Assembly (NCBI GenBank): GCA_036850595.1 | Contig: CM072154.1 | Location: 8,253,330-8,317,329 of the forward strand | DNA from: Rhyacichthys aspro | Lineage: Eukaryota; Chordata; Actinopteri; Gobiiformes; Rhyacichthyidae | Reading direction: 5' to 3' | DNA length: 64,000 bases | In this document: piece after piece, positions 14,501-25,063 of the stretch | How the letters are laid out: each line of letters opens with the position of its first letter | How positions within the stretch are numbered: position 1 is the stretch's first letter | Notes under the pieces: generated by a model | The model's input: only the letters and a program-made list of their open reading frames with translations | Told to the model about the DNA's origin: nothing | Databases searched by the model: none | Position numbers and translations under genes: made by a program

Positions 14501-15393
14501 CATTGGATGTTCCTTGTGTAATGGCCACACAGCCATTTGAGGAATTATAAACTCATTTACTTGGCCTGCCTTCTAAAACATTTATACATTAATTTTAACT
14601 GACAAAACTTGATAAAATTGTCAAAACTAAGGATATTAAGCTTTTGCAAAACCTGATGATTCTGTGTCTGAATTAAACCCACTTTTAACTTCTAGTGACA
14701 AAAATCATTGTTTCATCACCCCGCTCTATATTAATCAGTTACGATTATATAATACTACAACATAGTCTTTGGTGTAGGAGAAGCATAAATAATGTTTAAT
14801 ATGATCTCTTCAACTGTGCTATGCTTTCCCATTCAGCGGTTGTACGTCAGATAATATGCTGAAAGATGATATTGATCTTGATTTTTCTTCTTCTATTTCT
14901 TCTAGTGCTACTCCAGAGTTAGTTTCAGCTCCAGCCACATCACAGCAGGACCAAGCTGCCAACGAGGCTCAAGCCACTGCCTCTGTGACCGTCAACAACT
15001 CCCAGCCAGTAACCAACATTCAGATTCGACTGGCTGATGGGGGCAAGCTGGTTCAAAAGTTCAACCACACCCACAGGTTACTTCACTGCATTGTTCTTTC
15101 ACATTTGTAACGTGTAAAAGGTAATTTTGCCGGTAGACAATTACAGATACATTATCTGTGAACTTCTCTCAAAGTGTTATTACTGTTTATGTATACCAGA
15201 ACTGTGACGTAGAATTGTTTTGTTCTCCAGGGTGTCCGACCTGCGCCAGTTTGTGATCGCTGCCCGACCCGCCATGGCTGCCAGAGAGTTTGTTCTAATG
15301 ACGACCTTCCCCAATAAGGAGCTGTCCGACGAGAGCCAGACACTGCAGCAGGCCAACCTCCTCAACGCTGTCATTGTGCAGCGGTTAAAGTAA
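11553..15393 (+). CDS. nsfl1c: NSFL1 cofactor p47 (p97/VCP adaptor), 9 coding exons
   Basis: p47 binds the hexameric ATPase p97/VCP and directs it to reassembly of Golgi, ER and nuclear-envelope membranes through SNAREs. Coding exons are 11553-11654, 12325-12425, 12520-12585, 13045-13210, 13304-13399, 13710-13819, 13924-14061, 14906-15076 and 15231-15393. They join in frame into 370 residues, the same length as human p47. A UBA-type helical region lies at about residues 5-47 (REFVAVTDVDEERARFFLES). An acidic linker with ESDEEEGQR follows, then a basic PPKKK patch near residue 109 that resembles the known nuclear localisation signal. The SEP domain is at about 177-245 (LKLWKTGFSLDNGEL, GGQVNLDMEDHRDEEFVKPK). 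The C-terminal UBX domain is at about 290-370 (NIQIRLADGGKLVQKFNHTH, then TTFPNKEL, the p97-binding FP-loop). Every junction is GT-AG. An in-frame alternative acceptor at exon 8 is listed separately. The identity is secure. Confidence 0.97.
14837..14905 (+). CDS. nsfl1c: Possible alternative 5' extension of nsfl1c exon 8 (23 codons)
   Basis: Two acceptors precede exon 8. The downstream one (tttcttctag, exon from 14906) gives the canonical 370-residue protein. The upstream one (cccattcag, exon from 14837) adds 69 nt with no stop, in the same phase. It would insert about 23 residues including SDNMLKDDIDLDFSSSISS between the SEP domain and the UBX linker. The added codons for FSSSISS double as the pyrimidine tract of the downstream acceptor. 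Use of the longer form is inferred from frame and splice signals only. Confidence 0.5.
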
Positions 15394-16040
15394 GGGGGTA
15401 GCAAAAGAGAACCCCTAGAGGTGGTGTTGCAGAGTAAAGTGCAGCCTTGTGAATCCTGCTGCCCCCACCCCCACCCCTGAGGGAGGAAACACGATGGACT
15501 TAATATGTATGGACTTCTAATTTCTAATTTTTGTTTTTCTAAAGTGAACCATAACATTTTGCTTCTCTGAATCTCACACTAGCCACCCTCTTTGGTTTGT
15601 GACGGGCAGTTGGGGGGAACATTTATAACCAGCAGAAAGCCTACAGGATTTTTTCATAAGGTTTGGGTAGGGTTAAAGATACCTGTGATAATCAGAATTC
15701 CAAAAAAATCTTTCCTGGGTAGAAGGTGATTGATTGTAGCCTGGCTTAATCATCCAATTAGTTTCCCACTTGCCTTCTTGGTCAACCTTATTATTCTCCT
15801 CGGTCAACAAACTTAATGCAGCAGAAGAATTATGACTTCTGTCCTGTACAAACAGCACAAACACCTAATGCATATAGGTATTATATACACTATACAATGG
15901 TTTTGTAATAGTTTTCCCCATTGAGAGATACAAGACAAAACCATGCTTTCCAATCCAACGTATACCAGTAGCCTTATATTCCTTTGTCCGCCTCCACTTC
16001 CACAGCCCTTTGTTTAAAATAAAGATCAAATTATTTTTTT
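15394..16040 (+). terminator. nsfl1c: nsfl1c 3' UTR and polyadenylation signal
   Basis: The stop TAA at 15391-15393 is followed by about 620 nt of untranslated sequence. A canonical AATAAA at 16018-16023 is followed by T-rich sequence (ttattttttt, then tttttttcc) suited to cleavage factors. Further AATAAA-like strings lie downstream, so a longer 3' end is possible. Confidence 0.65.
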
Positions 16041-17370
16041 AAACAGCCTTTTTTTCCTTCCTATTCTTTTACAGACTGTAGTGTCTTAGTCAGACAGACA
16101 GATTTTGTAATTGTGTAATGTGCAGTATCATTACACATGCTTCGTTATCAAACCAATGGTTAAGCAGAACATAGACGTTGTAAACATTGGTTTGTAGTTG
16201 TGACGGCAACTTCCTCTCACACACAGACATCTTCTATGCATCCTAGGGCAACACTGAAATATGTTTGGACCTCTGGTTAAATAAATCCATTTTATGGTTG
16301 ATGTAAAAAGAATTATTGTCTTTTTTTCCAGTACCATGTCAGTTTCATTTGATTTTATTAAATGGTTGAAATTTTCTTGCTGGTTAGTCCTAAATACTTG
16401 CATTAGCGTCACTTTTGTTTATTACAGTGTTAAAGCATTGTTTTTTTGTTGTCTTCCCTCTTCAATGGAAATTATATCTTATGATTTAACAGACATATAA
16501 CCTAGTATATGCATCACCTTCATTATAAAGGACCTATGATGCTGAAGGGCGGATTAGCGCCATGCTTTTAGTCTTTACATCTGCTGCATACAGTACATTG
16601 CTGTTCATATTCCCATCCTCCATAGTGAAAGCTCATTGAAGGCTCTTCAAATGCATATAAGGTGTAAACGTCTGGAATCAAAACAGATATTTTATATGTG
16701 AGCTATCCACTCTATTATCTTTAAAGAAAAATCTAAATGTACTCATGTAGTTGTCAAAAGGCTTTTACACATAGTTTTTAAAGCACTGTTCATGTTTGTA
16801 TGAATGATTTCAGTCATTGACCGGGCTGGAGTTTGCCACTAAACAGAGAAATTTTTATTTAGTAGAGCAAAACAGACAACTTTCTTTACAGACAATATTC
16901 AGTTATTTTGGTAGTATTTTATTTTACAGTTAAAAAAATAAATACGCTAGCTTCTTACCAAAAGTACTACAACTTCCGCTTTAAACCTTACATTGTCTTG
17001 ATTTTATTTTGAAGATATTCGGCGGAAAGTAGTGTAATTGACTTTGGTGGTACGTGTTGCCAGATAGGGTGATTTTCTGTGTAGTACTTTTGACAAATGG
17101 CATTGTGTTGATTAACAATATTAGATAATGCTAATATAATACTTAATATAATAGCTTACACTGCGGAATTCATATAATAGTTAAGTTAAATGCCACACAG
17201 GCACACTTTACCTGTGACAAAAAGGAAAACTATGGTTTGGCAAGGTTCATGTTTTCATTATTTAACAAATGTAACATATTAAATACCAAAATACAGAGCT
17301 CCTTTTTTAAAATTTTTACTTTTTTATTCGTCACGGTTTTCTAATTTTACTTTTTTTCCTGACAAAATTG
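16041..17370. other. Intergenic, nsfl1c to fkbp1a
   Basis: AT-rich sequence between the nsfl1c polyadenylation signal and the fkbp1a promoter. I see no exon-like open frame with splice signals and no recognisable repeat family. Confidence 0.5.
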
Positions 17371-17556
17371 TGATTGGGCGGTCCTTATTTTACTCAGAGC
17401 GGTAAAACGTTACTCTGATCTGGCAACCCGTGTGTGCAGAAGGGAAGAGAAAATTCAGACAGACAGCTGAGAAGAGCCGCCGGAGGAGCAGACAGACAGA
17501 CTGCGGGACAGTGCTGCCGGGTGCAGGAACCGCTATTTAGGCTAACACAAGGCAAA
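17371..17556 (+). promoter_or_regulatory. fkbp1a: fkbp1a proximal promoter and 5' UTR
   Basis: An inverted CCAAT box overlapping a GC box (gattgggcgg, 17372-17381) lies 175 nt before the start codon. It is followed by GC-rich sequence with a repeated cagacaga motif. No TATA element is evident. The ATG at 17557 is preceded by GGCAAA (A at -3) and followed by G, a strong context. Confidence 0.5.
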
Positions 17557-20500
17557 ATGGGCGTCGAAATCGAGACTATCACACCAGGCGACGGTAAAAA
17601 CCAATGCACAAGTCTTCGTTAGTCTATTTGTCCAAAATGTTGTGCTCAAATCAAGCGCAAAACATCGCCTCTTTTTTCGTTGATATGCTCGCGATATTAA
17701 GCGCCCTTTTGCTCCTTTCACAGGAAGGACTTTCCCCAAAAAAGGACAGACGTGTGTGGTACATTATGTGGGTAAGTTAAACAGAGGAAATCCTCACCCC
17801 TGCTGCATGTATGGACGCAGTCTGCATATTTAGCTGCTCTACTTGACTTTATTTTTACTCATCAAGGCCTTAAAAGTGAAGTGACTGCTCTGGACAACTG
17901 TTCACTACAGCCGCATGGATTATAGCCAAGCACACCGCCCGTGTAGCTATACTGGATAAGTCTGTAATTCCTAATAGTAACATTATTTTTAGGAAAAAAC
18001 TAATTTAAACGGTGTGAAGTGTAAACTGTCTGGGGCGCGAAGTCTGATCCATGCAAGCAGTGATTTTAGCAGGCAGTCACTGACTTGGCTGCAGAGAAAT
18101 GTAACCCATTACCTACTTTTTCACACATTGGGAGTTTTATATTAAAATGGTTTGTGTTGATATTGCATGTGGCGGTCTCTCCAGGGTTCAGTGTAAAATA
18201 ATGCGCTCTTGTAATGACGACGCTCTTCATGACAGTGGCATCAAGAGCAGTGAATAATGTGTTAATTTGTCATGTGTTAAAACTTCTATAAAAAATTGAC
18301 ACATACAGATTCTGCCGCAGGCACAGACAGACAGACTAGGCTAGACCAGACCGGACTAGACAGCAGGGTTTTTAAATCCTGTCTGATTTCCAGTGCTTTT
18401 CCGTCTTTGTTGGACTTTCTGGGGGGGTTGGTGGCGTTCATTTGAGCGGATTATAACCGTCTGGCCCTCAGCAAGAATGGCAGACACACATTCATGACAC
18501 ATTTCTGCAGACATAGTCCAAAATTTTCATTCCCCAAGTGCACTTTAATGTGTAAGTGTTCTGGCTGTATATTTATAGGATATTAAATTGTGTTGGGTGT
18601 TTTGTCTTTATCCACACAACACACACAACCTACACTGTTATGAAAGTGTTATGTAACTTGAAATGATATCAAAAGGAGGTATTTCACAGTTAGTGTTTTA
18701 GACATGAGAAAGATCAGACTCCTTTTTTTTTTTTTTTGTATCACAGCAATGACAGGATTTCCCCTCCAGGCAGTCTTCCTTCCTCTGCTCAAAGCAGCCT
18801 TGAAATTCAACATTAAACAGGATACTCTATCGCACCAGTCCTGCTGAATGTGGACCATTTAAGAAGAGCTCAGTTCATTGCAGTTTTTTGTCGACAGTTG
18901 TGTAAAAACACTTGAGAACACTTAGCTGCTTGGTGTTGAAACATCTAATTCAGTGTTAATGGCAGGAAAGCTGTGATCGACTGTGATACTCAGATGTGAC
19001 CTTTCAGCTCTTACAGATAACTCCATTAGGCTGCTATCTGCTTGTCCAGGGGAGAACTGGACACAGGCATTGACATGGGCCACCCACTCCACAGACTGGA
19101 TTACAGGCTGTCTCTGCCAGCCACCCCCTGATGTGACCAACAACATGCACAATGTTGCACCTTCTCCCACACCATGCACTCTCATCACACCACAGATGCA
19201 CACAGTGCCTCACTGCTGCTAATAACAGTAATAGCAATGGCGTAAATAGTCTCACAGTCGGTGCTATTCTGCCGATTGATGCTTGCGTTTTCTTGCCTGT
19301 CAGACTGAAACCCACCCTGCAGACAGCTGCAGCAGCTATTTCGGAGATCCTCGGAATCTCTTCATTTGCTTTCTCAGTATACACAGTAGGGCAGAAGGAT
19401 GCTTGACACATTTAGAAGATGAATTTCTTTTCAAGGATATAATTAATACAGTTAGTTGAGACTGGATGTTATATATTCTTTTTGTGGCAAGCCTCTTAAA
19501 GACACATGGATTTGCTAATCATTGAGGTGTATTTGCTCTTGGAGTTTGTGGCCAGTTAGTCGTAGGGCTAACACTTGAGAGTGCTCTCTCATTCATTTCT
19601 TAGGGGCAATTTAGATTCACCATTTCACACATATGTGCATGTCTTTGGACAATGGTAAGAAGCCTGAGAGTACCTGAAGAGAACCACATGGGAACTGAAC
19701 ACACGACTCTCTTGAGGGAGGGGCACCAACAAGGATGAGAAAATGAAATTGAATAAAATGGTTCTTTTTTCCTCTTTTTAGGCTCTCTTACAGATGGGCG
19801 CAAGTTTGACTCATCTCGTGACAGGGACAAGCCTTTTCGATTCAAGATTGGGAAGCAGGAGGTGATCCGTGGCTGGGAAGAGGGAGTAGTGCAGGTGGGC
19901 TCAAGAAGTCACACATACACAAGAATATTTTTTATTTAAAGCGCAAGTACTCAATTTTATTTCATCTGTGCCAGTTCCAACCCTACCCTTCTCCCAACGG
20001 CAGCGTAGTTATCTTTGCTGCCTTTTACAAAGTAGTGAAAGAATAGATGCCTTTTATGTATTATGGGTTGCAATTACTTTCTTGTTGACATTGGTGTAGA
20101 CCAATGGCAGAGTCAATTTTTCGAGAGCTGAACAATCTCATCTATTAAAATCCTTAATAACAAAGCCTAGATGATGTCTTAAGGTCTTGCTTTTTCACAG
20201 ATCATTCATGTTACAACATGCTGTTAGGTGATTGAACAGTTTTGATTAAATGCAAGAGAAAAAATGTCATTTAAGGTGTCTGAAGTGCATTTTTCACCTA
20301 CAAAAAAATTCTTAATATTGACATTTTTCCTTTTATTGCAACACTCAATATGGCTTCCATTAACTCAAGAGCATCAGTCGGGTCTTGGTCAAGGTTCTAC
20401 AAAGACATAGCGTAATGTCCTATACATTCTCATTCTCTCTTTCAATAAGGCATGATGAACTGCTTTCTGAACAGCCACTGAAGATTTACTTCTAACATCT

Positions 20501-20691
20501 TATTATTCCTCTGGATCTTACAAGATGTATTTCTTTCTATCTTCTGTCTTTGCTGCCACCAGATGAGCGTCGGTCAAAGAGCCAAGTTAACCTGCTCACC
20601 TGACTATGCTTATGGAAACAAAGGCCACCCCGGCATCATCCCTCCTAACGCTACCCTCATCTTTGACGTTGAGCTGCTCGGTTTGGAGTGA
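17557..20691 (+). CDS. fkbp1a: FKBP12 peptidyl-prolyl isomerase, 4 coding exons
   Basis: FKBP12 is a cytosolic cis-trans prolyl isomerase. It binds FK506 and rapamycin, restrains TGF-beta type I receptors and associates with ryanodine/IP3 receptor channels. Exons 17557-17593, 17724-17771, 19782-19894 and 20563-20691 join to 108 residues, the exact family length. Pocket residues are visible: Tyr27, Phe37, Asp38, Phe47, Glu55, Val56, Ile57, Trp60, Tyr83, His88, Ile91 and Phe100 (counting Met as 1). Trp60 argues for FKBP1A, because FKBP1B has Phe there. Some positions (MGVEIET start, LTCSPD, PPNATLIFDVELL) resemble FKBP1B, as in other fish copies as far as I recall. Position next to nsfl1c and sdcbp2 also fits FKBP1A. 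Which teleost duplicate (aa or ab) it is cannot be told here. A SINE fragment sits in the intron before exon 3. Confidence 0.96.
19597..19720 (-). repeat. SINE-like repeat fragment in fkbp1a intron 2
   Basis: The block aggggcaatttagattcacc, followed by gtgcatgtctttggacaatg and gaagcctgag, matches the middle of the element at 62954-63375 in the same plus-strand reading (aggggcactttagagtcacc, gcatgtctttggacggtggg). The tRNA-like head and the A-rich tail are missing or decayed. It is an old truncated reverse-strand copy inside the intron, ending about 60 nt before fkbp1a exon 3. Confidence 0.65.
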
Positions 20692-21865
20692 AAAGAAATT
20701 TGCGTCTGGTAATAGGTTTTGTGTAAGTGATCTGTTTTAGAATGTTATGGGTGAAATCATCCCAAATTTCTTACAGTATAATAACCTATTTCTTGTTTGT
20801 CTGTTGTCTAACTACAGGTGACTTCCTACCTGGGCGAGAAAAGCTAGGAGAGTCTGCACTTGAAGAGGCTTATGTCTATAATTTCACTAAGTTTATGTCA
20901 TGATTATATCGAACTATGACAGTTTTACAGTGTTATTTTGTCTGCGTGACTCGGTTATTTATATTTTTCCATCATATTCTTCCTCTTAAATATTATGGGC
21001 CATAACCTCACAAACCTCCATGTTCTTAATCTTGAAGTTTTTTTGAACTGCGCTTTATTCTTGTGTTTTTAGAAATGTTGGTTGTGCATGGTTATTCTGA
21101 GACATAGAAAATACCAATGAACCACTAGCAGTGACATTCATCTCAAGACATAGTATTCATATAAGTTTTGATGGCTGGTGCTTGTTATCATAGAGAAAAA
21201 GCTGTACAAAGGCAAAAGAAAAAGCACATTTGTTATTAATCCCTTGAAGCTGCAAGTCACAAAAAGATTCTCTCTCAAGAGAGGCGCTAATGAGCTGTTC
21301 ATAGGAGTTCAGGGGTCTTAATGGGCGAATTATACGTTCTTGAAATTTAAAAGAGTGAGCTGAAGACTAATAAGTGAATAATTGGAGACTGTCGTTGCTC
21401 CTAACGTGTGCCTGAAATGTGCTGACCAGACACTCGTTGCCCTGTCCTGCATGTTCTAGGCTTGATGAAAAAGCTAGTATGTATGTACACGGTGAAAGCT
21501 TTGCATCTTACTCTAATTATTGCCTTTCATTATGCCAAGACTTTAAACCCAACTCAAAGCCATACATCGACATAGTCAAACAGTGCAAAGCTAGTTTTAC
21601 GGAGACGCATATCCATTGGAGTTTGTTCTTCTTCTCGTCGATAAAGCGAAATGCTTGAAAATTACTAAAGGGGGTCGAGGGATCAATTCATATTGTGACC
21701 TCCCCCAACCTTATTTTGTGTAACAACTTCAACTGTGTATTTTTCAAATGCCAACTTTCTAAGAATCAACAAAGCTAATGTAAAACATAGTTATTGCTAC
21801 TGTGTTTTTTAAAATTTTTGTTAAGTACCACTCTGCCTAAATAAAGTCTGTTACAGTAGAAATGC
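20692..21865 (+). terminator. fkbp1a: fkbp1a 3' UTR with probable intron and polyadenylation signal
   Basis: Shortly after the stop a donor is visible, either CTG/GTAATA (exon end 20708) or TTTTGT/GTAAGT (exon end 20722). A good acceptor (ttgtctaactacag) leads to an exon from 20818. Human FKBP1A also has an intron just after its stop, as I recall. The stop-to-junction distance is only 17-31 nt, below the usual threshold for nonsense-mediated decay. AATAAA signals follow at 21840-21845 and 22092-22097. Confidence 0.55.
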
Positions 21866-22099
21866 AGGCAACCTAGTGGTTTTGTATAACAAGTGACTAG
21901 TTTTAAATAGGAGTCAGTTGAAACAGAAATCAGAAATAGACTGACCTGGTTGTCAGATTTCGACCATTGCTGTTAATTTTACATACTGGCCAAGCTGCAA
22001 GTAGTGTGGCAGAACAACACCTCTGTACTGTGTAGTTATGTGCTGATACGTCAGTGTTTGCAGGCTAAACCAATGATAATGAGCTATTTAAAATAAAGT

Positions 22100-22914
22100 G
22101 CTCTCCACATGCCTCCTGAGTATTTATTCTTTCTTTCATTTATTAGTGCCACAGTATAAAAAGGAATTTTGTTTTGGGTAAGTTTGAAATGTGGTTTTAT
22201 CCTAACCTAATTTGCTAATAATTCTGCTGATTATATTGCACAGCCTAACTTGTAAGAACTTAAACAGTGAAAACCCATTTGATCTGCAATAATATAATAA
22301 GAATTAAGGGGCAGGTGCTCTGATATGAATAAAATTTAATGTTTGATAAGGCCTTCGTAAACACTAAATTTCAAAATAATTGGGATGGGTTCTAATAAGC
22401 TATCACAATGTCCCCTTAAATAATGCAGTATATTTTTACATACATTTTACACATTTGCATATGTATTGCATGCATTATACATATATACCTACAAAATGTG
22501 GCTGTTTGTTCTATCTAGTTTTTAATAAGATAATAAAATTTCCTATTCTTAGCCGGTGTTCCATTTCTAACAGCCTGTCCAAGGCCTATATTTAAAAATA
22601 ATTCATGAGAATAGAAGGTATGCTCTTTATTGAGGTCAAATAGTCTTTTGCTGCTTTTAATTATGAAAATCCAAAAGTCCATACTGCACACAAACAGTAT
22701 TGCCAATAGTTTCCACATTATGGGATAATCTTACTTGGCCCCTCGACCTCTGGGTCCTAGTGCAGTTTCTTTGCAGTCTGCTACAAACCGCTCTCAGTTT
22801 CAGCCTGAATGTTTTTACTGTAATTCATGTTCAATAAATGGATACAATTACTGCCATGAAGTAATATAGATATATATTTTACATCTCTCACGAACAATGA
22901 ATAATTTTCATGTG
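22100..22914. other. Intergenic, fkbp1a to sdcbp2
   Basis: Short AT-rich spacer after the second fkbp1a polyadenylation signal. No exon or repeat is recognised. Confidence 0.45.
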
Positions 22915-23140
22915 ACCGAAAGGGGCGTGGCTGGGGGCGTCACGTTGATTGACGTGATTTTCCGACCAGGAAGCGAGCGGTGACATCACTTTCCAGAATT
23001 CCCCTTTACTGCCGTCTCAGCGAGGAGAGCAAGAGACCCAGAAAGAAACAGCACCATCAAGCATTTAGCTGCTGTCTGCCACATTCGGAAGCTCTACCCA
23101 GTCGAGTGTTTAATCCGAGTTTACAACCAACGCTTTTAAG
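22915..23140 (+). promoter_or_regulatory. sdcbp2: sdcbp2 promoter and non-coding first exon
   Basis: A CpG-rich segment carries GC/KLF-type boxes (ggggcgtggctgggggcg, 22922-22939), two TGACGT/TGACATCA-like CRE half-sites and an ETS-like AGGAAGCGAG. Transcription probably starts near 22990-23020. The exon ends at 23140 with TTTTAAG/GTGAGC. It carries no usable start codon, so the first exon is untranslated and is spliced to 25063. Confidence 0.6.
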
Positions 23141-25063
23141 GTGAGCCGTGCTCCAGTCTGAATAATGTATCGCAGCCTTGTAGCGGTTCACCCAGGTTCG
23201 TCTACCTCACGCTGAAGCTAACGCTAGCCGTGGCGCTAGCTGTTTCTGTTTATGTTGCGTTTATGCTAAGCTATGAACAAAGAGCATCATTTTAGCTACT
23301 CGTTCCAATTAACTCTAATCATAGACACTGTATGGCATTTAAACTGTTAGTCTGTTGCATATTTAATACATTTATACACAATTTAGCCGATCTGTATGTA
23401 GACAACTAATACAGTTTGCTTAATTTTTAATGACTGGCGATGTGATGTAACGGTAGCTCTTTCGCATGTAAGACTTAATTGTAAACAGGTCAAAATAGAG
23501 CCTTAACACCAAAGTATATCCTTTTAAATCTTTATATGCAATGTTTTACTTTAAATCTGATGATGAACCGAACGTTTTAACTGGTTTAAACATGTATTTT
23601 ACAGTCGTTTTGAAGAAAAAGGTGCGGGCCACCTCTATTCTGCTGCTTTACTGTTGTCAGTCTTTTTCTTCCTCCTCCCTCTTCTTTATGTTCTCAGCCT
23701 TGGACCGGAATAAGCTGCCAACAACACCACATTCTTCTATCTAACCAATTCGTTCAGGCTTAGTGAGGTTAGCCGTCTCTTTCCGAAAGCTTTTGATTTC
23801 TTACCAACATAGTTTTGGCCTAAAAACCCTGAGCTCCACAGTAAAGTGACGGCCCCTGAAGCTAATACAGTAGCGCATTCATAGGACACTCGTAAACAAT
23901 TCCGCTTTATTTCAGTGTATTGAAAGTGTAGTGACAAATGTGATTTAGAAGAAGAATTAGCCAGTGCTGCCCAAACTAACTACCCTAATATTTCCCAGAC
24001 GAAACTATGACTTAATAAGCAAGTATAAAGTAGGCAAACAAACAGAGCAGAACAGAAAAGTAAACACTGGGAGGTATTAAAAAACCCTCTCTGTGTGTTC
24101 AGCACAATGATGCATTTGTTTATGAGGACTGGGAATAAAAGGATAGAGTTGTGTTTGGAGTAGCTGGGAGAGTGTTATAGGGTTGTGTTATTTTATGCTT
24201 TTTCTTACTTTCTAATGTGGCTTTTCATGATGCCGATTTGGACTTGCGTATTTGCTCTACTTATTAAAGAAGAAAAGTTTCTCTTTTTCTGGCGTCACAC
24301 GGGCTTTAGTTTTCCATTGGACTTCATGAAATATGTTGTTTTTTTATAATGGTCTCGAGGTCTGTGTCACCGTCTAGTTATCAGTTACAGTATATTTGAT
24401 TTGATCACTTGTCTTGTGACGTGGTAATGGCCTTTGACATTTTTTTTCATATCAGCAGAGGGAGTGAGAATGACAAAGCTATTTTAAGAAGATTTCTAGG
24501 TCATTTTTTTGTTAGGAAGAGATTAGGACATTTATTACAGGTTATTAACTCCCAGTAGCCTACAGTAGACTGTTGTTGGTGCGTTACCTGTCAGGGATGC
24601 AGCACATGTCTCGGCCTGTTCTGCGGTCGAGGTCAGCTGAGCTATAAGGATGTTGTTTACTCCATTGTTTTGTGACTGTATGTTTGTGGAGTCACTTTGA
24701 CTTTAAGAAGCTGATGTGTGCAAATGCCTGTTGTTGTACAATGCATGAATTAAACAGAAATGAAAACTGTGACACTCCTGACTTCTGTTTTTATGAATTC
24801 TTACTTCCTATTTTATGGCAAATCCAAGTACAAAGTTAACTTTACCCAAGTTTATGAGCACAAGACTATTGCCAATATGTTAGAAAAGTAGTAGTTACAA
24901 CATACAGTATTTGATTTAATGACACTTTAATCATCACTTTGTATTTTCATACTCTTAGCTTGACTGTATGTATATGCTTAATTCATTTAAATTCATGCTC
25001 TGTATTCAAATTGTACCATTTGTCGTGATTGATGCTCAGAATTGTATGTGGTTCCTCCTCAGG

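Noticed and set aside
17557..20691. Identity as FKBP1B (FKBP12.6)
   Set aside because: Trp at position 60 and the conserved position between nsfl1c and sdcbp2 favour FKBP1A, although several residues resemble FKBP1B.
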